This document shows, piece after piece, positions 8,229 to 16,960 of a stretch of 64,000 nucleotides of DNA; the first letter of the stretch is position 1, and the number at the start of each line of letters is the position of its first letter. Made by a program: the position numbers and the translations under genes. The notes under the pieces are model-generated. The model saw nothing but the letters and a program-made list of their open reading frames with translations. It did not search any database and was not told the DNA's origin. Origin of the DNA: Mesorhizobium_K quangtriensis (GTDB lineage: Bacteria > Pseudomonadota > Alphaproteobacteria > Rhizobiales > Rhizobiaceae); contig NZ_JBEBMF010000002.1 in assembly GCF_040081925.1 (NCBI RefSeq), positions 806,001 through 870,000 on the forward strand, written 5' to 3'.

Positions 8229-9344
8229 CTAGGATGTCCGGGAGGGCGCTGCCGACAGCGCCCTTACCACGGCATGGAAGGCGGGCTTCGGCTGGTTCTC
8301 CGCATCGAACAGAGCGGGACGGGCAGCGCCTGTCCCTGCCTTTCGCTTCTCTGTGGTGTAACCCTGCACCACCCAGTTGTCGAAGTCCGATATGCCCCAG
8401 AACACCAGGCGCTTCACTGCCCGGTGGGCAAGCACCGGGGTCAGGAACTCCTCGTAATATTCGGCGACGAGGCGATCTCTCTCGGCGATGTCTCGCGGCA
8501 GGGTCGAGTCGTTTACGTCGAGTTCCGATATGTAGACGTCGAGTCCGAGGTCGGCGATTGCATTGATCATGTCCAAGGTGGCTCGGGGCGACGCGCGATG
8601 TACCGTCGAGAGATGCGCCTGGATGCCCACGGCATGGACCGGACTTCCCATGCGCTTGAGGTCGCGCAGCAGGCGGGTCATGTTTGCCTGCTTCGACCGG
8701 CACCAGTCCATCGCGCATTCCAGATTGTATTCGTTGAGCGCCAGCCTCGCACGCGGCGCCGCCTCATGGGTCGTGCGCAGACAGAAATCAATGAACTGGA
8801 GTCCGTATCGCTGGATTAGCGGTTCATCGCGAAACGGTTGGTTCTCCTCCACGATCTCGTTGAATACATCCCAGGAGACTGCCTTCGGATAGTGCCGGAC
8901 AACCTCCCGGATAAACTCGCCATAAGTGGCACTCGCTTCCTGGAAGTCGCCGCTCTCGGCCCAGCGTATCGGCTCCTCGTGCCAGAACAGTGTGTGTCCA
9001 TGGAAAGCCATGCGATTTTTCGCTGCGAAAGCATAGATCGAATCGCAGGGGCCGAAATTGTATGGCGAGTTCTTGTGTGGCTTCAGAAAACGCGGCTTCA
9101 ATTGCCACTGCGGTACGATGAGATCGCTGTGGTAGGCGAGAAGCCGGCGGTAGGCGGGATCGGCATTGTCGGTATAGGCAGTGCCGATCTCCAGGCCTCT
9201 TTTTTTCCCGAGCGTCTTCAGCGCCGGTAGGTCTCCCCCGCTGGGTCCGCCCGTCTTCAGTGTATCGTCCAGCGATGACTTCGACATGCACGCGGACAGT
9301 CCCAGCGCGGCAGAGCCAAGAAGGAGATTTCTACGAGAATGCAT
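8229..9344 (-). CDS. Endo-1,4-beta-xylanase-like lipoprotein (GH10)
   Basis: A 371-residue glycoside hydrolase of family 10. From the chosen ATG the protein begins MHSRRNLLLGSAALGLSAC, a twin-arginine-like lipoprotein signal with Cys19; an upstream in-frame start at 9437 would bury it. Family motifs are HGHTLFWH, the acid/base Glu163 in WDVFNEIVEE, and the nucleophile Glu274 in YISELDVND. All catalytic residues of GH10 are present. It is convergent with the polysaccharide genes. Membrane-anchored hydrolases beside a synthase often trim the secreted polymer (known for BcsZ and PelA), so this enzyme may act on the locus product rather than on plant xylan. Confidence 0.9.
   Translation of the reverse strand: MHSRRNLLLGSAALGLSACMSKSSLDDTLKTGGPSGGDLPALKTLGKKRGLEIGTAYTDNADPAYRRLLAYHSDLIVPQWQLKPRFLKPHKNSPYNFGPCDSIYAFAAKNRMAFHGHTLFWHEEPIRWAESGDFQEASATYGEFIREVVRHYPKAVSWDVFNEIVEENQPFRDEPLIQRYGLQFIDFCLRTTHEAAPRARLALNEYNLECAMDWCRSKQANMTRLLRDLKRMGSPVHAVGIQAHLSTVHRASPRATLDMINAIADLGLDVYISELDVNDSTLPRDIAERDRLVAEYYEEFLTPVLAHRAVKRLVFWGISDFDNWVVQGYTTEKRKAGTGAARPALFDAENQPKPAFHAVVRALSAAPSRTS
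8244..8263. terminator. Hairpin between convergent genes
   Basis: GGGCGCTG and CAGCGCCC form an 8-bp perfect stem around a 4-base loop just after the dehydrogenase stop and inside the last codons of the convergent GH10 gene. No clear T-run follows on either strand, so termination is plausible but not certain. Confidence 0.35.
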
Positions 9345-9589
9345 GTGGACATCTGAACCGGAATTGCCTTTCCGCATAGCCCTGTTCTTCAGTAGAGGCG
9401 TTACGGGTGGTCTCGGCGGCCGCCCGCGGGTCAACATATTGGAGTCATCCAGAAATGAAAAGTTGTACCGCGTTCAGGACAACTGGCCTGCGGAAGAAAC
9501 CTCGACCGTCAGTCGGCAGTTAGAAAGGTACCTGCAGGTCAATTCGGTTCGCGCATTGGCGGACGACACCGCGTGTTCTCCAACGCTCG

Positions 9590-10669
9590 CTACAGGCGCT
9601 TGCCGTCGTTCCCGAACAGCAGAACCCTTTCCGCGTCGAATGCAAACGTGCGAGATTGGCCGACGTGGTGCGCGCGCGGATTCCGGCTTTCGACTGTGAT
9701 GGTCGATCCGTCGGCCAGCATTGCATGGACATAGGAGATTCCACCGAGGCGCTCCACCACGCTCACCGTACCGCTTAGCGATCCCGCACCACTCTCCGCG
9801 AAATGCTCTGGCCTGACGCCAAGCGTCACGTCCTCGCCAGCCGCGGGGGCCGCGTCTCGCAGCCGGACCGCGATCTCCTTCAACCCAAGCGCCTCGGCGC
9901 TGACGAATGCGAAATCGCCTTCCGTTCGGACCACATAAGCGTTCACGAAATTCATGCGCGGCGAGCCGATGAAACCGGCGACGAACGTGTTGTCCGGATT
10001 TTCGTAGAGGTCGAGTGGAGAACCGACCTGCTCGATTCTCCCGGCGCGCAGCACCACGATACGGCTCGCCAGCGTCATGGCCTCGACCTGATCGTGGGTT
10101 ACATAGACCATGGTCGATTTGAGCTCCTGGTGCAGCCGCGCGATCTCGAGCCGCATCTGTATCCGCAGTTCGGCGTCCAGGTTGGACAAGGGCTCGTCGA
10201 ACAGGAACACTTCAGGTTGCCGCACGATCGCACGGCCGATTGCGACGCGCTGGCGCTGGCCGCCCGAGAGTTCGCGAGGCTTGCGCTGGAGGTAGGGTTC
10301 GAGATGCAGCACCTTGGCTGCCTCGGCGACCTTGCGGTCGATTTCGTCCTGGGGAAGTCCCGCCATTTCGAGCGGGAAGCCGATATTGGTGGCAACAGTC
10401 ATGTGCGGATAAAGCGCGTATGTCTGGAACACCATGGCTATTCCGCGCTTCGCCGGGTCGACATGCGTCACGTCCTTGCCGCCGATTTCGATGCGGCCTT
10501 CGCTGACGGTTTCCAGGCCCGCGATCATGCGCAGCAATGTCGACTTCCCGCAGCCGGAAGGCCCGACAAAAACGAGGAATTCGCCGTTCTCGACCGACAG
10601 GTCTACGCCGGTGACGACTTCCACCTCGCCGAAGCGCTTCTTTACCGATTTCAGCGACAATCCGGCCAT
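9590..10669 (-). CDS. Sugar ABC transporter ATP-binding protein (MalK/UgpC type)
   Basis: A 359-residue cytoplasmic ATPase that powers the adjacent MalFG-type permeases. It has Walker A GPSGCGKST, signature LSGGQRQRVAIGRA, Walker B VFLFDEPLSNLD and a C-terminal TOBE region with GVRPEHF. The frame stays open far upstream into the permease gene, but the ATG at MAGLSLKSVKKRFG gives the normal family length and sits 5 bases after the preceding stop. It is the last gene of the operon that runs down from the FGGY kinase. The substrate is not readable from the ATPase. Confidence 0.93.
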   Translation of the reverse strand: MAGLSLKSVKKRFGEVEVVTGVDLSVENGEFLVFVGPSGCGKSTLLRMIAGLETVSEGRIEIGGKDVTHVDPAKRGIAMVFQTYALYPHMTVATNIGFPLEMAGLPQDEIDRKVAEAAKVLHLEPYLQRKPRELSGGQRQRVAIGRAIVRQPEVFLFDEPLSNLDAELRIQMRLEIARLHQELKSTMVYVTHDQVEAMTLASRIVVLRAGRIEQVGSPLDLYENPDNTFVAGFIGSPRMNFVNAYVVRTEGDFAFVSAEALGLKEIAVRLRDAAPAAGEDVTLGVRPEHFAESGAGSLSGTVSVVERLGGISYVHAMLADGSTITVESRNPRAHHVGQSRTFAFDAERVLLFGNDGKRL

Positions 10670-10674
10670 GGGTT

Positions 10675-11502
10675 CTACTTCACTGCGCCTTCCGTCAGGC
10701 CGGAGACGAACCAGCGGCCTACGAAGGCAAAGAGGATGACGACGGGGATGGTGGCGGCCGTTGCGCCTGCGAGCAACAGCCCCCAGTCGATCTGGTACTG
10801 ACCGATAATGCCGGCGAAGCCGACGGGGACCGTGCGCCGCACATCCGAGACGATCAACACCGAGGCAAACAGGTATTCGGTCCACGACGCGATGAAGGTG
10901 AAGATGGCGACGCTGGCGATGCCGGGCGCGATCAGCGGCGCCATGATGCGCAGCAAGATCACGCGGGCCGGCGCGCCGTCTATGATTGCGGCCTCCTCGA
11001 TCTCCTTCGGCACGGTCGAGAGGAAGGACCGCATCATCCAGATCGAGAACGGCAGGGCGAAAGCGACATTGACGATGACGAGGCTGGTGCGCGTATCGAT
11101 AAGTCCCACCTTGGCGAACAAGCCATAGATCGGGATCAGCACGACGATGGTCGGAAACGCGTAAGCCAGCAGGATCAGCCGATAGAGCGTGTCGCGTCCG
11201 GGAAAGCGCATGCGGAAGAACGCATAGGCAGCTGGCAGGGCGAGCGCGACGGTGATGACAGTCGAGAACAGCGCGACGCCGATGCTGTTGACGAGATAGG
11301 CAGGAAAATCGGTCGACTGAAAGAGCTTCTCGAAATGTTGCGTCGTGAAGCTCTGCGGGAACATGGTCGGCACGCGAGCGATGATCTCGCGCGGGACCTT
11401 GATCGAGCCGGTGACGACCCACCAGAACGGCATGCCTATGATCAGGAAAACAAGCAGAAGCCCTGAATAGAGCGCCAGAGACTGGGGCAAGGTGCGTTTC
11501 AT
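10675..11502 (-). CDS. Carbohydrate ABC transporter permease (MalG type)
   Basis: A 275-residue inner-membrane permease with six hydrophobic segments. The EAAIIDGAPARVILLRIMAPLIAPG stretch is the EAA loop that docks the ATPase in MalG-type sugar importers. Its start overlaps the stop of the MalF-type gene by four bases and it ends 5 bases before the ATPase. Together with the MalF-type partner it forms the channel for the sugar captured by the binding protein encoded upstream in the operon. The family is certain; the sugar is unknown. Confidence 0.93.
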   Translation of the reverse strand: MKRTLPQSLALYSGLLLVFLIIGMPFWWVVTGSIKVPREIIARVPTMFPQSFTTQHFEKLFQSTDFPAYLVNSIGVALFSTVITVALALPAAYAFFRMRFPGRDTLYRLILLAYAFPTIVVLIPIYGLFAKVGLIDTRTSLVIVNVAFALPFSIWMMRSFLSTVPKEIEEAAIIDGAPARVILLRIMAPLIAPGIASVAIFTFIASWTEYLFASVLIVSDVRRTVPVGFAGIIGQYQIDWGLLLAGATAATIPVVILFAFVGRWFVSGLTEGAVK

Positions 11503-12371
11503 CTCGCCTCCTCGCTTGCCGTCATCGCCCGTGTCGCAAGCAGCGCGAACGCCATCAGCAATATGCTTGTCAGGACGGAAATCGTCGCGGCCTCGCTCAA
11601 CCTGTAGCCTTTGAAGGCGGTTTCATAGATCAGCACGGGAAGCGTCTGCGTCGCCTGGCTCGGGCCTCCGGCGGTCAAGAGCCAGATAACGTCGAAGACA
11701 TTGAACGACAGGAGTGTTCCGACGATGCCGAGCACCAGCAGCGTGGGCTGCAGCAGCGGCCACGTGATACGCGTGAAGCGCTTCATCGCACTGGCGCCGT
11801 CTATGCGCGCGGCTTCGTAGAGGTCGCCGGGGATACGTGTCAGCCCGGCCAGCATCATCAGCGCGGTGAAAGGAAACCAGCGCCACGAATTGATCATCAC
11901 CAGCGTCGCCATGGCGCTTTCGCGTGTGGCGAAGAAACCAACCGGCCGATCGATCACTCCGGCCTGGATGAGCAGCGGATTGACCATGCCGCCGGAACTA
12001 GAAAGCAGCCAGCGCCAGATGATGACGACGACCACCGTGGGCACGATCCAGGTAAGGATGATCCATGTGCGGGCTATGCGGACGCCGGGAAATTTCTGGT
12101 TGAGGAGCAATGCGACGCCAAGCGCCATGAACGTCTGCACCACAGCGTTTGCGACCACCCACAACGCGCTGCGGCCGAACGAATTCCAGAAGCCCGCGCT
12201 GCCGATCACCTTGGCGTAATTGTCGAGACCGACCCAACTACCGGTCGTGCCGATAACGCCGACATTCTGGAAACTCAGAACCACGGCTTCCAGCAGCGGC
12301 CAGCCAAGCACTGCCGCCAGGAACAGCAGCGCCGGAGTGACGAAAAGAAAGGCGAGACGCGGGTTGGTCAT
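11499..12371 (-). CDS. Carbohydrate ABC transporter permease (MalF type)
   Basis: A 290-residue inner-membrane permease, short like other CUT1 MalF homologues outside enterobacteria. It has six hydrophobic segments and the EAA-loop stretch YEAARIDGASAMKRFTRITWPLL. I chose the ATG at MTNPRLAFLF; a GTG seven codons upstream is an alternative, and neither has a strong ribosome-binding site. It follows the binding-protein gene by about 60 bases and overlaps the MalG-type gene. It is one half of the sugar channel of this operon. Confidence 0.9.
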   Translation of the reverse strand: MTNPRLAFLFVTPALLFLAAVLGWPLLEAVVLSFQNVGVIGTTGSWVGLDNYAKVIGSAGFWNSFGRSALWVVANAVVQTFMALGVALLLNQKFPGVRIARTWIILTWIVPTVVVVIIWRWLLSSSGGMVNPLLIQAGVIDRPVGFFATRESAMATLVMINSWRWFPFTALMMLAGLTRIPGDLYEAARIDGASAMKRFTRITWPLLQPTLLVLGIVGTLLSFNVFDVIWLLTAGGPSQATQTLPVLIYETAFKGYRLSEAATISVLTSILLMAFALLATRAMTASEEAR

Positions 12372-12430
12372 GGAACGGAACGATGATCGCACACACTGGG
12401 CGTGCGATCATCGGTCTCTTTGCGCTGGCG

Positions 12431-13720
12431 TTACTTGCCTGCGATCTCGCTCATCCTGGCCTGTCCGAACTTTGCGGCTTCGGCAGCGCTCTGGCCGTCG
12501 ACGACCATCTTCTGCAGCGACTCCGCAATCACGTTCTGGCCCGAGATCGCACCGATGGACGGGAAGACCTTACCGGTCGTGAAGCCGAACAGCTTGCCGT
12601 TCTGCGAGTTGGCGATCATCGTCTCGACCTGGCTCTTGTACTTGGTCACGACCTTGTCGCTCCAGAAGCTTTCCGCCTTTGCGCCGTCATTGGTGACAGG
12701 CAGGAACAGGCCGGGCTCCATGGTCAGGAAGCGGCCATAGTTGGCCGGCTCAAGCAGCCAGGCAAGGAATACCTTGGCGCCGGCTTGCTTTGCCTCGTCC
12801 TTGGTTGTCAGCATGATCGCGTTCGAATAGGAGATCGTGCCCGATTTCGACTGGTCGTCGGAATGCGGCACCGGAGCTACGCCCAGATCGGCTGCGTCGG
12901 CTTCGGCCTGAGTCTCATAGGTGTTGATGACGCTGAACTGCAGGATCGTACCGCACGAAGCCGATGCAAAGCACGCTTCCGCCTCGCCCCAGGTCCAGCT
13001 TGTCGAGTCCGGCGGCGACAGCTTCTGGAGATCTCCATAGGCCTGCAACGAGGCCACGGTCTCAGGGGTGTCGAACGAGATCGAGCCGTCCTCCTTGTAG
13101 ATGTCGGCCGCGCCGCCATTGACCATCAGCGCATAGACTGTCTGGTCGGTGTAGAGCTGCTTGTTGGCAGGCAGGCCCACCCCGTATCTGCCGTCCGTCG
13201 ACAGCTTCTCTGCTACAGCTTTCCACTCCGTCCAGGTCTTCGGCACCTCTACGCCCGCCGCCTTGAGCGCGCTGTTCCGGAACCACATGGAAATGGCCAT
13301 GTTGTAAGCCGGGATCGCCCAGGTGTGGCCGTCATACTGGTATGGCGCGATGGTCGCGGGGACGAAGCCGTGCTTGGCTTCAAGATCCTTCGCCAGATCG
13401 TCGACCGGCACGACGGCGTCGATGCCCTTGATGACCGTGGTGAAGTCCGGGATCGCGAACAGCATGTCGGGACCGGTGCCCGCGGCGAACGCTGCCGGTG
13501 CCTTGGCGTAGATTTCGCCCCAGCTCTGCGGCTCCTGCTTCACCTGCACGTCCGGATGAGCCTTGTTGAATTCATCGAGCAGTTCCTGCATGCGCTGAAC
13601 GCGATGGGGCGGCTGTTCCATGTGCCAAAGCGTAAGCGAAACCGGCTCCGCAAAGGCAGTCGAACCCATCAGGATCGAGGCGAGGCCTGCGATGGTAAGA
13701 AGTCTGGCTTTCATTTTCAT
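12431..13720 (-). CDS. Sugar ABC transporter substrate-binding protein (MalE type)
   Basis: A 429-residue periplasmic binding protein. The start has an AGGGAG ribosome-binding site. MKMKARLLTIAGLASILMG is a Sec signal, cleaved near AFA-EP. The mature part has the SBP_bac family layout: SLTLWHMEQPPHRVQRM, ELLDEFNKAHPDVQVKQE, and later AGAKVFLAWLLEP. It captures a carbohydrate for the MalFGK-type importer encoded directly downstream. The neighbouring sugar isomerase-like and kinase genes suggest that the imported sugar or sugar derivative is phosphorylated in the cell. Confidence 0.93.
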   Translation of the reverse strand: MKMKARLLTIAGLASILMGSTAFAEPVSLTLWHMEQPPHRVQRMQELLDEFNKAHPDVQVKQEPQSWGEIYAKAPAAFAAGTGPDMLFAIPDFTTVIKGIDAVVPVDDLAKDLEAKHGFVPATIAPYQYDGHTWAIPAYNMAISMWFRNSALKAAGVEVPKTWTEWKAVAEKLSTDGRYGVGLPANKQLYTDQTVYALMVNGGAADIYKEDGSISFDTPETVASLQAYGDLQKLSPPDSTSWTWGEAEACFASASCGTILQFSVINTYETQAEADAADLGVAPVPHSDDQSKSGTISYSNAIMLTTKDEAKQAGAKVFLAWLLEPANYGRFLTMEPGLFLPVTNDGAKAESFWSDKVVTKYKSQVETMIANSQNGKLFGFTTGKVFPSIGAISGQNVIAESLQKMVVDGQSAAEAAKFGQARMSEIAGK

Positions 13721-13757
13721 GCTCCCTGTTGTCCGCGGTTCCTGCGCGGAGATTTCG

Positions 13758-14495
13758 CTAGAGGTGTGGGTTGCGCGGCCGGTAGTGCTTGATGAGTTGC
13801 GCGTTGTTCTCGGCCGAGCCTGGCATATTGGCGCTGAGATAGATGGGCGCGCCTTTTCCTGAGTTCTGGAGCCGGGTAGCGGCCTCCGCGAGCACCGCGT
13901 TCATCAACGCCGCACCAATAGAGGTCGAGACCGGTCCCACCTTCAGATCGCTGTTGGGGACTGCCACCGTCGCGTCACCCGAAGGCGCGCCATTGTCGAG
14001 CACGATATCCGCGACGTCGGCAAGCCGCGTCCGCCCTTTGGCAGCTTCGCGGGAATAGATTTCGGATGTGATGGCGACGACCTTCGCACCACGTGCCTTG
14101 CCGATCTTCGCGGCTTCCACGGGTACCGCGTTGACGCCGCTGTTCGAGATGACGAACAGAACGTCGTTCGGCCCGATCGGATAGCGATCGAGGATCGGTT
14201 CGATCACGCCTGCCATCCGCTCGAACGCTGTGCTGGCGATCGCTCCTTCATGCAGCATCGTCGCAGTGGCGAGAACGGGAACCGTGAGAGCCAGTCCGCC
14301 CGCGCGATAGTGCGCTTCCTCGGCGATCATATGGCTGTGTCCGGTGCCGAAGATATAGACCAGACCGTCCGTTGCCGAGGTCTCTTCTATCGCCGTCGCG
14401 GCCGCATCGATCGCCTGCGCGTTCGCATCGAACAGAGCGGCGATGCGCGCCGCCAGTCCGGCCAGATAGTCCCTTGCCGTCGAAGCCTCGGTCAT
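13758..14495 (-). CDS. SIS domain protein (UPF0309-like sugar isomerase/etherase)
   Basis: A 245-residue cytoplasmic protein with one sugar-isomerase (SIS) fold. The phosphosugar-binding motifs are IFGTGHSHMIAEEA and FVISNSGVNAVPVEAAKIGKARG. It resembles the UPF0309 group, which is related to N-acetylmuramic acid 6-phosphate etherase and phosphoheptose isomerase but has no assigned reaction that I can state. It overlaps the regulator gene by four bases and precedes the binding-protein gene. In this operon it likely acts on the phosphorylated form of the imported sugar. Confidence 0.8.
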   Translation of the reverse strand: MTEASTARDYLAGLAARIAALFDANAQAIDAAATAIEETSATDGLVYIFGTGHSHMIAEEAHYRAGGLALTVPVLATATMLHEGAIASTAFERMAGVIEPILDRYPIGPNDVLFVISNSGVNAVPVEAAKIGKARGAKVVAITSEIYSREAAKGRTRLADVADIVLDNGAPSGDATVAVPNSDLKVGPVSTSIGAALMNAVLAEAATRLQNSGKGAPIYLSANMPGSAENNAQLIKHYRPRNPHL

Positions 14496-15238
14496 TTGTT
14501 TCCTGCCACGGTCAGCCTGACGCGCATGGTGAAGCTGTCTGCACGATAAACCGACCGCACATATTCGATCGGTCGACCACTGCTCTCGAAGGTACGCCGT
14601 GTGAATTTCAGCACTGGCGAGGTCGCTGGGATGCGCAGGGCCGATGTAGCCGCAGCGTCGGCGAGATCGGCGCGCACGGTTTCCTCGGCCTCCGTGGGGA
14701 TGAAACCATATTCCTCCCGCAGCACGCGATAGAGCGAATCCTTGGAGAAATCGCTCCTGTCGAGAAGGCCAGGCGCCATCGCCAGCGGGATTTCGGTACG
14801 CTCGATCGCCAATGGCTCGCCATCGAGCAGACGCACGCGGACCAGCCGGTGCACCCGCGTATGTTCGGCGATTTCGAGGGCGCGGGCGACTTCTTCGTCC
14901 GCCACGCCAGTGCCCGCGTCGAGGACAACGCTCGTGACCTTGCGGCCCTCGCGCTGCATTTCCTCTGTAAAGCCGTGAAGGGTTCGCGATTCCTTTTCGA
15001 TCAGCGGGTGCGCGACGAAGACACCACGCCCCACGCGCGTCTCGACAAGCCCACGCCGCTCAAGCGACTTCAGCGCCTGCCTCGCCGTCATGCGGCTTGC
15101 GCCAAGCTCGTCCGCGATCTGTCGCTCGGATGGAAGGCGATCCCCGCCCTGCAGCTTGCCCGAACCGATCTGATCCTCCAGCCGGCGCGCTATGCGCTGG
15201 TAGATCGGACCGTCGTCAAGCGCCGCGTCGGTATTCAT
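14492..15238 (-). CDS. GntR-family transcriptional regulator, HutC subfamily
   Basis: About 248 residues from the chosen ATG (MNTDAALDDGPIYQRIARRL). The N-terminal winged helix has the GntR signature GDRLPSERQIADELGASRMT, and the C-terminal half is a UTRA effector-binding domain (TLHGFTEEMQREGRKV, VHRLVRVRLLDGEPLAIER). Members bind a sugar phosphate or similar and usually repress their own operon. A composite inverted repeat lies 14-39 bases before the ATG. It sits between the kinase and SIS genes. A longer N-terminal form starting at 15295 is possible but would run over that repeat. Confidence 0.9.
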   Translation of the reverse strand: MNTDAALDDGPIYQRIARRLEDQIGSGKLQGGDRLPSERQIADELGASRMTARQALKSLERRGLVETRVGRGVFVAHPLIEKESRTLHGFTEEMQREGRKVTSVVLDAGTGVADEEVARALEIAEHTRVHRLVRVRLLDGEPLAIERTEIPLAMAPGLLDRSDFSKDSLYRVLREEYGFIPTEAEETVRADLADAAATSALRIPATSPVLKFTRRTFESSGRPIEYVRSVYRADSFTMRVRLTVAGNK

Positions 15239-15251
15239 CAGGCGGTATATC

Positions 15252-15277
15252 CCACTGCTATCAGTGGTATGTACCAC
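15252..15277. promoter_or_regulatory. Candidate GntR/HutC operator (two overlapping inverted repeats)
   Basis: CCACTG-ctat-CAGTGG (15252-15267) overlaps GTGGTA-tg-TACCAC (15264-15277). Both are perfect 6-bp inverted repeats just upstream of the gntR start. Dimeric GntR regulators bind short inverted repeats, so this is a good candidate for autoregulation. It also lies just before the kinase stop, so it would act as an internal operon site. Confidence 0.5.
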
Positions 15278-15291
15278 GCCATCATGCGCCG

Positions 15292-16791
15292 TCAAACGGA
15301 TTCGCGAAGCGTCTTGTCCCTATGCAGCGAGTAAGCGTCGAACGCCCGATCCCATTCGGCCAGCATGTCGGGGTCGGGCACTTGCCGTCGCGCGATCTTG
15401 CGCGTCGAAATCGAGGCTTCGCGCACCGACGGGAAGAGACCGATGGCCGTAGCGGCCAGCAGTGCTGCACCGCGTGCGCCGAACTCGGTCCCCTCGGGGA
15501 CGGCGACGGGCTTGCCCAGCGCGTCGGCCAGCATTTGCGTCCAGGCGCGGCTGTTTGAGCCGCCACCGGTAAGCAGGATATCGCCACTCACTTCCGGAAG
15601 ATGCTGCATCAGGTCGCGCACCGCGAGCACGACGCCTTCATAGACGGCGCGCATCAGGTGCTGCCGTCCGTGGCGCGGCGTCAGGCCGAAAAAACCAGCC
15701 CTTGCCTGCTGGTTGAACACCGGGGCGATGATGCCGCTTTCAGAGAGGTAGGGAAGATAGACGACGCCGTCCGAGCCGACCGGAACGCTGGAGATCATGT
15801 CGTCCAGCCCCTGGAAAAACGAGGCATCGCGGGCCGTCTCACCGAGTATCGTACTTATGGCCCAGTCGAGGTTCAACGTGCCCGCAACGTTCACCATCGA
15901 TCGGAACCACGCGCTGTCGGGCAAGGTGAAGAGGAGGCCGAGGTCCGGCGGTGTGAACACGGGCTCGTCCGACACGACGCCGGCAATGCAGGTTGTCCCG
16001 AGGATGACGAGCGCCGTCCCAGCCTGCAGAGCACTCGCCCCGACGACCGTCGATGGCACGTCGCCCGCGCCGACAGCTACCGGCGTCCCTTCGGCAAGAC
16101 CGAGTTCCGCCGCCGCAGTTCGCGTCAACTTTCCCGCAAGGGCCTCTGAATCGAAGGCGGGCGGAAACTTGCTCGCGACATCGGTCAGACCGAACAATTC
16201 CATCATGGCGGCACTGCGCCCACGTTCCCTGGCGTCTCCGGGCGCGACCGCCGCCTCGGTCCGATCGGCAGCCGCCTTCCCGGTCAGCTTCATGCGCAGG
16301 AAATCCTTGTAGCTGAAGATGTGCGCGGCGGCGGCGAAGACCTCGGGCTCGTTATGGCGAAGCCACGCCGCAACGGGCAGCGTGCAGCCCTGCTGCATCA
16401 CGCAACCGTCCTCGCGAAAGATTCGCCTATAGAAATCCGGATCCTCGGCCAGCCGCGAGTCGAGTATCTCCTGCGAACGGCTGTCTTCCCAATTGATGCC
16501 CGGCCTGAGCGCGCAACCTTCCTCATCCACCAGCCAGGCTCCGACCATGGCGGCAGAGATGCCAATTGCCGCGATCTCGCCTGGAGCTATGCCCGTCTGC
16601 CGCAACACCCCTGCGACTGCGGATTTCATGGCCGCCCAAGCTTGATCGGGATCGACTTCGCACCATCCGGTGCGGGGCCGGCGGATCTCCACGGGTTGCG
16701 TGCAACGTCCGAGTTCACGGCTCTGCGGATCGAAGAGAGCGGCCTTGGTCAGCGTTGAACCGGCATCAATGCCGAGGAGGATTGGAGGCAT
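15292..16791 (-). CDS. FGGY-family carbohydrate kinase (xylulokinase-like)
   Basis: About 499 residues from the ATG at MPPILLGIDAGSTLTKAALF; an upstream ATG at 16839 adds 16 residues with no family match. The N-terminal phosphate-binding GIDAGST and the C-terminal LTGGGSNSRAWTQMLADALG with GARGAALLA are the FGGY signatures of ATP-dependent sugar kinases such as xylulokinase. It is the first gene of the minus-strand operon, upstream of the regulator, SIS protein and ABC importer. It likely phosphorylates the imported sugar or polyol; which one is not clear from sequence. Confidence 0.9.
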   Translation of the reverse strand: MPPILLGIDAGSTLTKAALFDPQSRELGRCTQPVEIRRPRTGWCEVDPDQAWAAMKSAVAGVLRQTGIAPGEIAAIGISAAMVGAWLVDEEGCALRPGINWEDSRSQEILDSRLAEDPDFYRRIFREDGCVMQQGCTLPVAAWLRHNEPEVFAAAAHIFSYKDFLRMKLTGKAAADRTEAAVAPGDARERGRSAAMMELFGLTDVASKFPPAFDSEALAGKLTRTAAAELGLAEGTPVAVGAGDVPSTVVGASALQAGTALVILGTTCIAGVVSDEPVFTPPDLGLLFTLPDSAWFRSMVNVAGTLNLDWAISTILGETARDASFFQGLDDMISSVPVGSDGVVYLPYLSESGIIAPVFNQQARAGFFGLTPRHGRQHLMRAVYEGVVLAVRDLMQHLPEVSGDILLTGGGSNSRAWTQMLADALGKPVAVPEGTEFGARGAALLAATAIGLFPSVREASISTRKIARRQVPDPDMLAEWDRAFDAYSLHRDKTLRESV

Positions 16792-16903
16792 TCGGGTATC
16801 CCACTTGGAATTCCCCAATGGCCCAAAGACCGTCTGCACTTCAAGTCGCGGCGACTATTATATTGCGGCCGCTGTCGCGCCGGACGCGGAAGGAGAACTA
16901 AAG

Positions 16904-16930
16904 GGTTAGGAAAAACCAAATGGGCTAACC
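16904..16930. promoter_or_regulatory. Inverted repeat upstream of the kinase operon
   Basis: GGTTAG (16904-16909) and CTAACC (16925-16930) are perfect 6-bp arms separated by 15 bases, in the 170-base region between the tRNA gene and the kinase start. The region must hold the operon promoter. The repeat differs from the site beside gntR, so its role is open. Confidence 0.25.
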
Positions 16931-16960
16931 TATGGCTACCCTATTGATTTCACTAGACGT

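Noticed and set aside
12383..13792. A 469-codon plus-strand frame opposite the sugar-binding protein
   Set aside because: The binding protein has a signal peptide, ribosome-binding site and operon context. The opposite frame has none.
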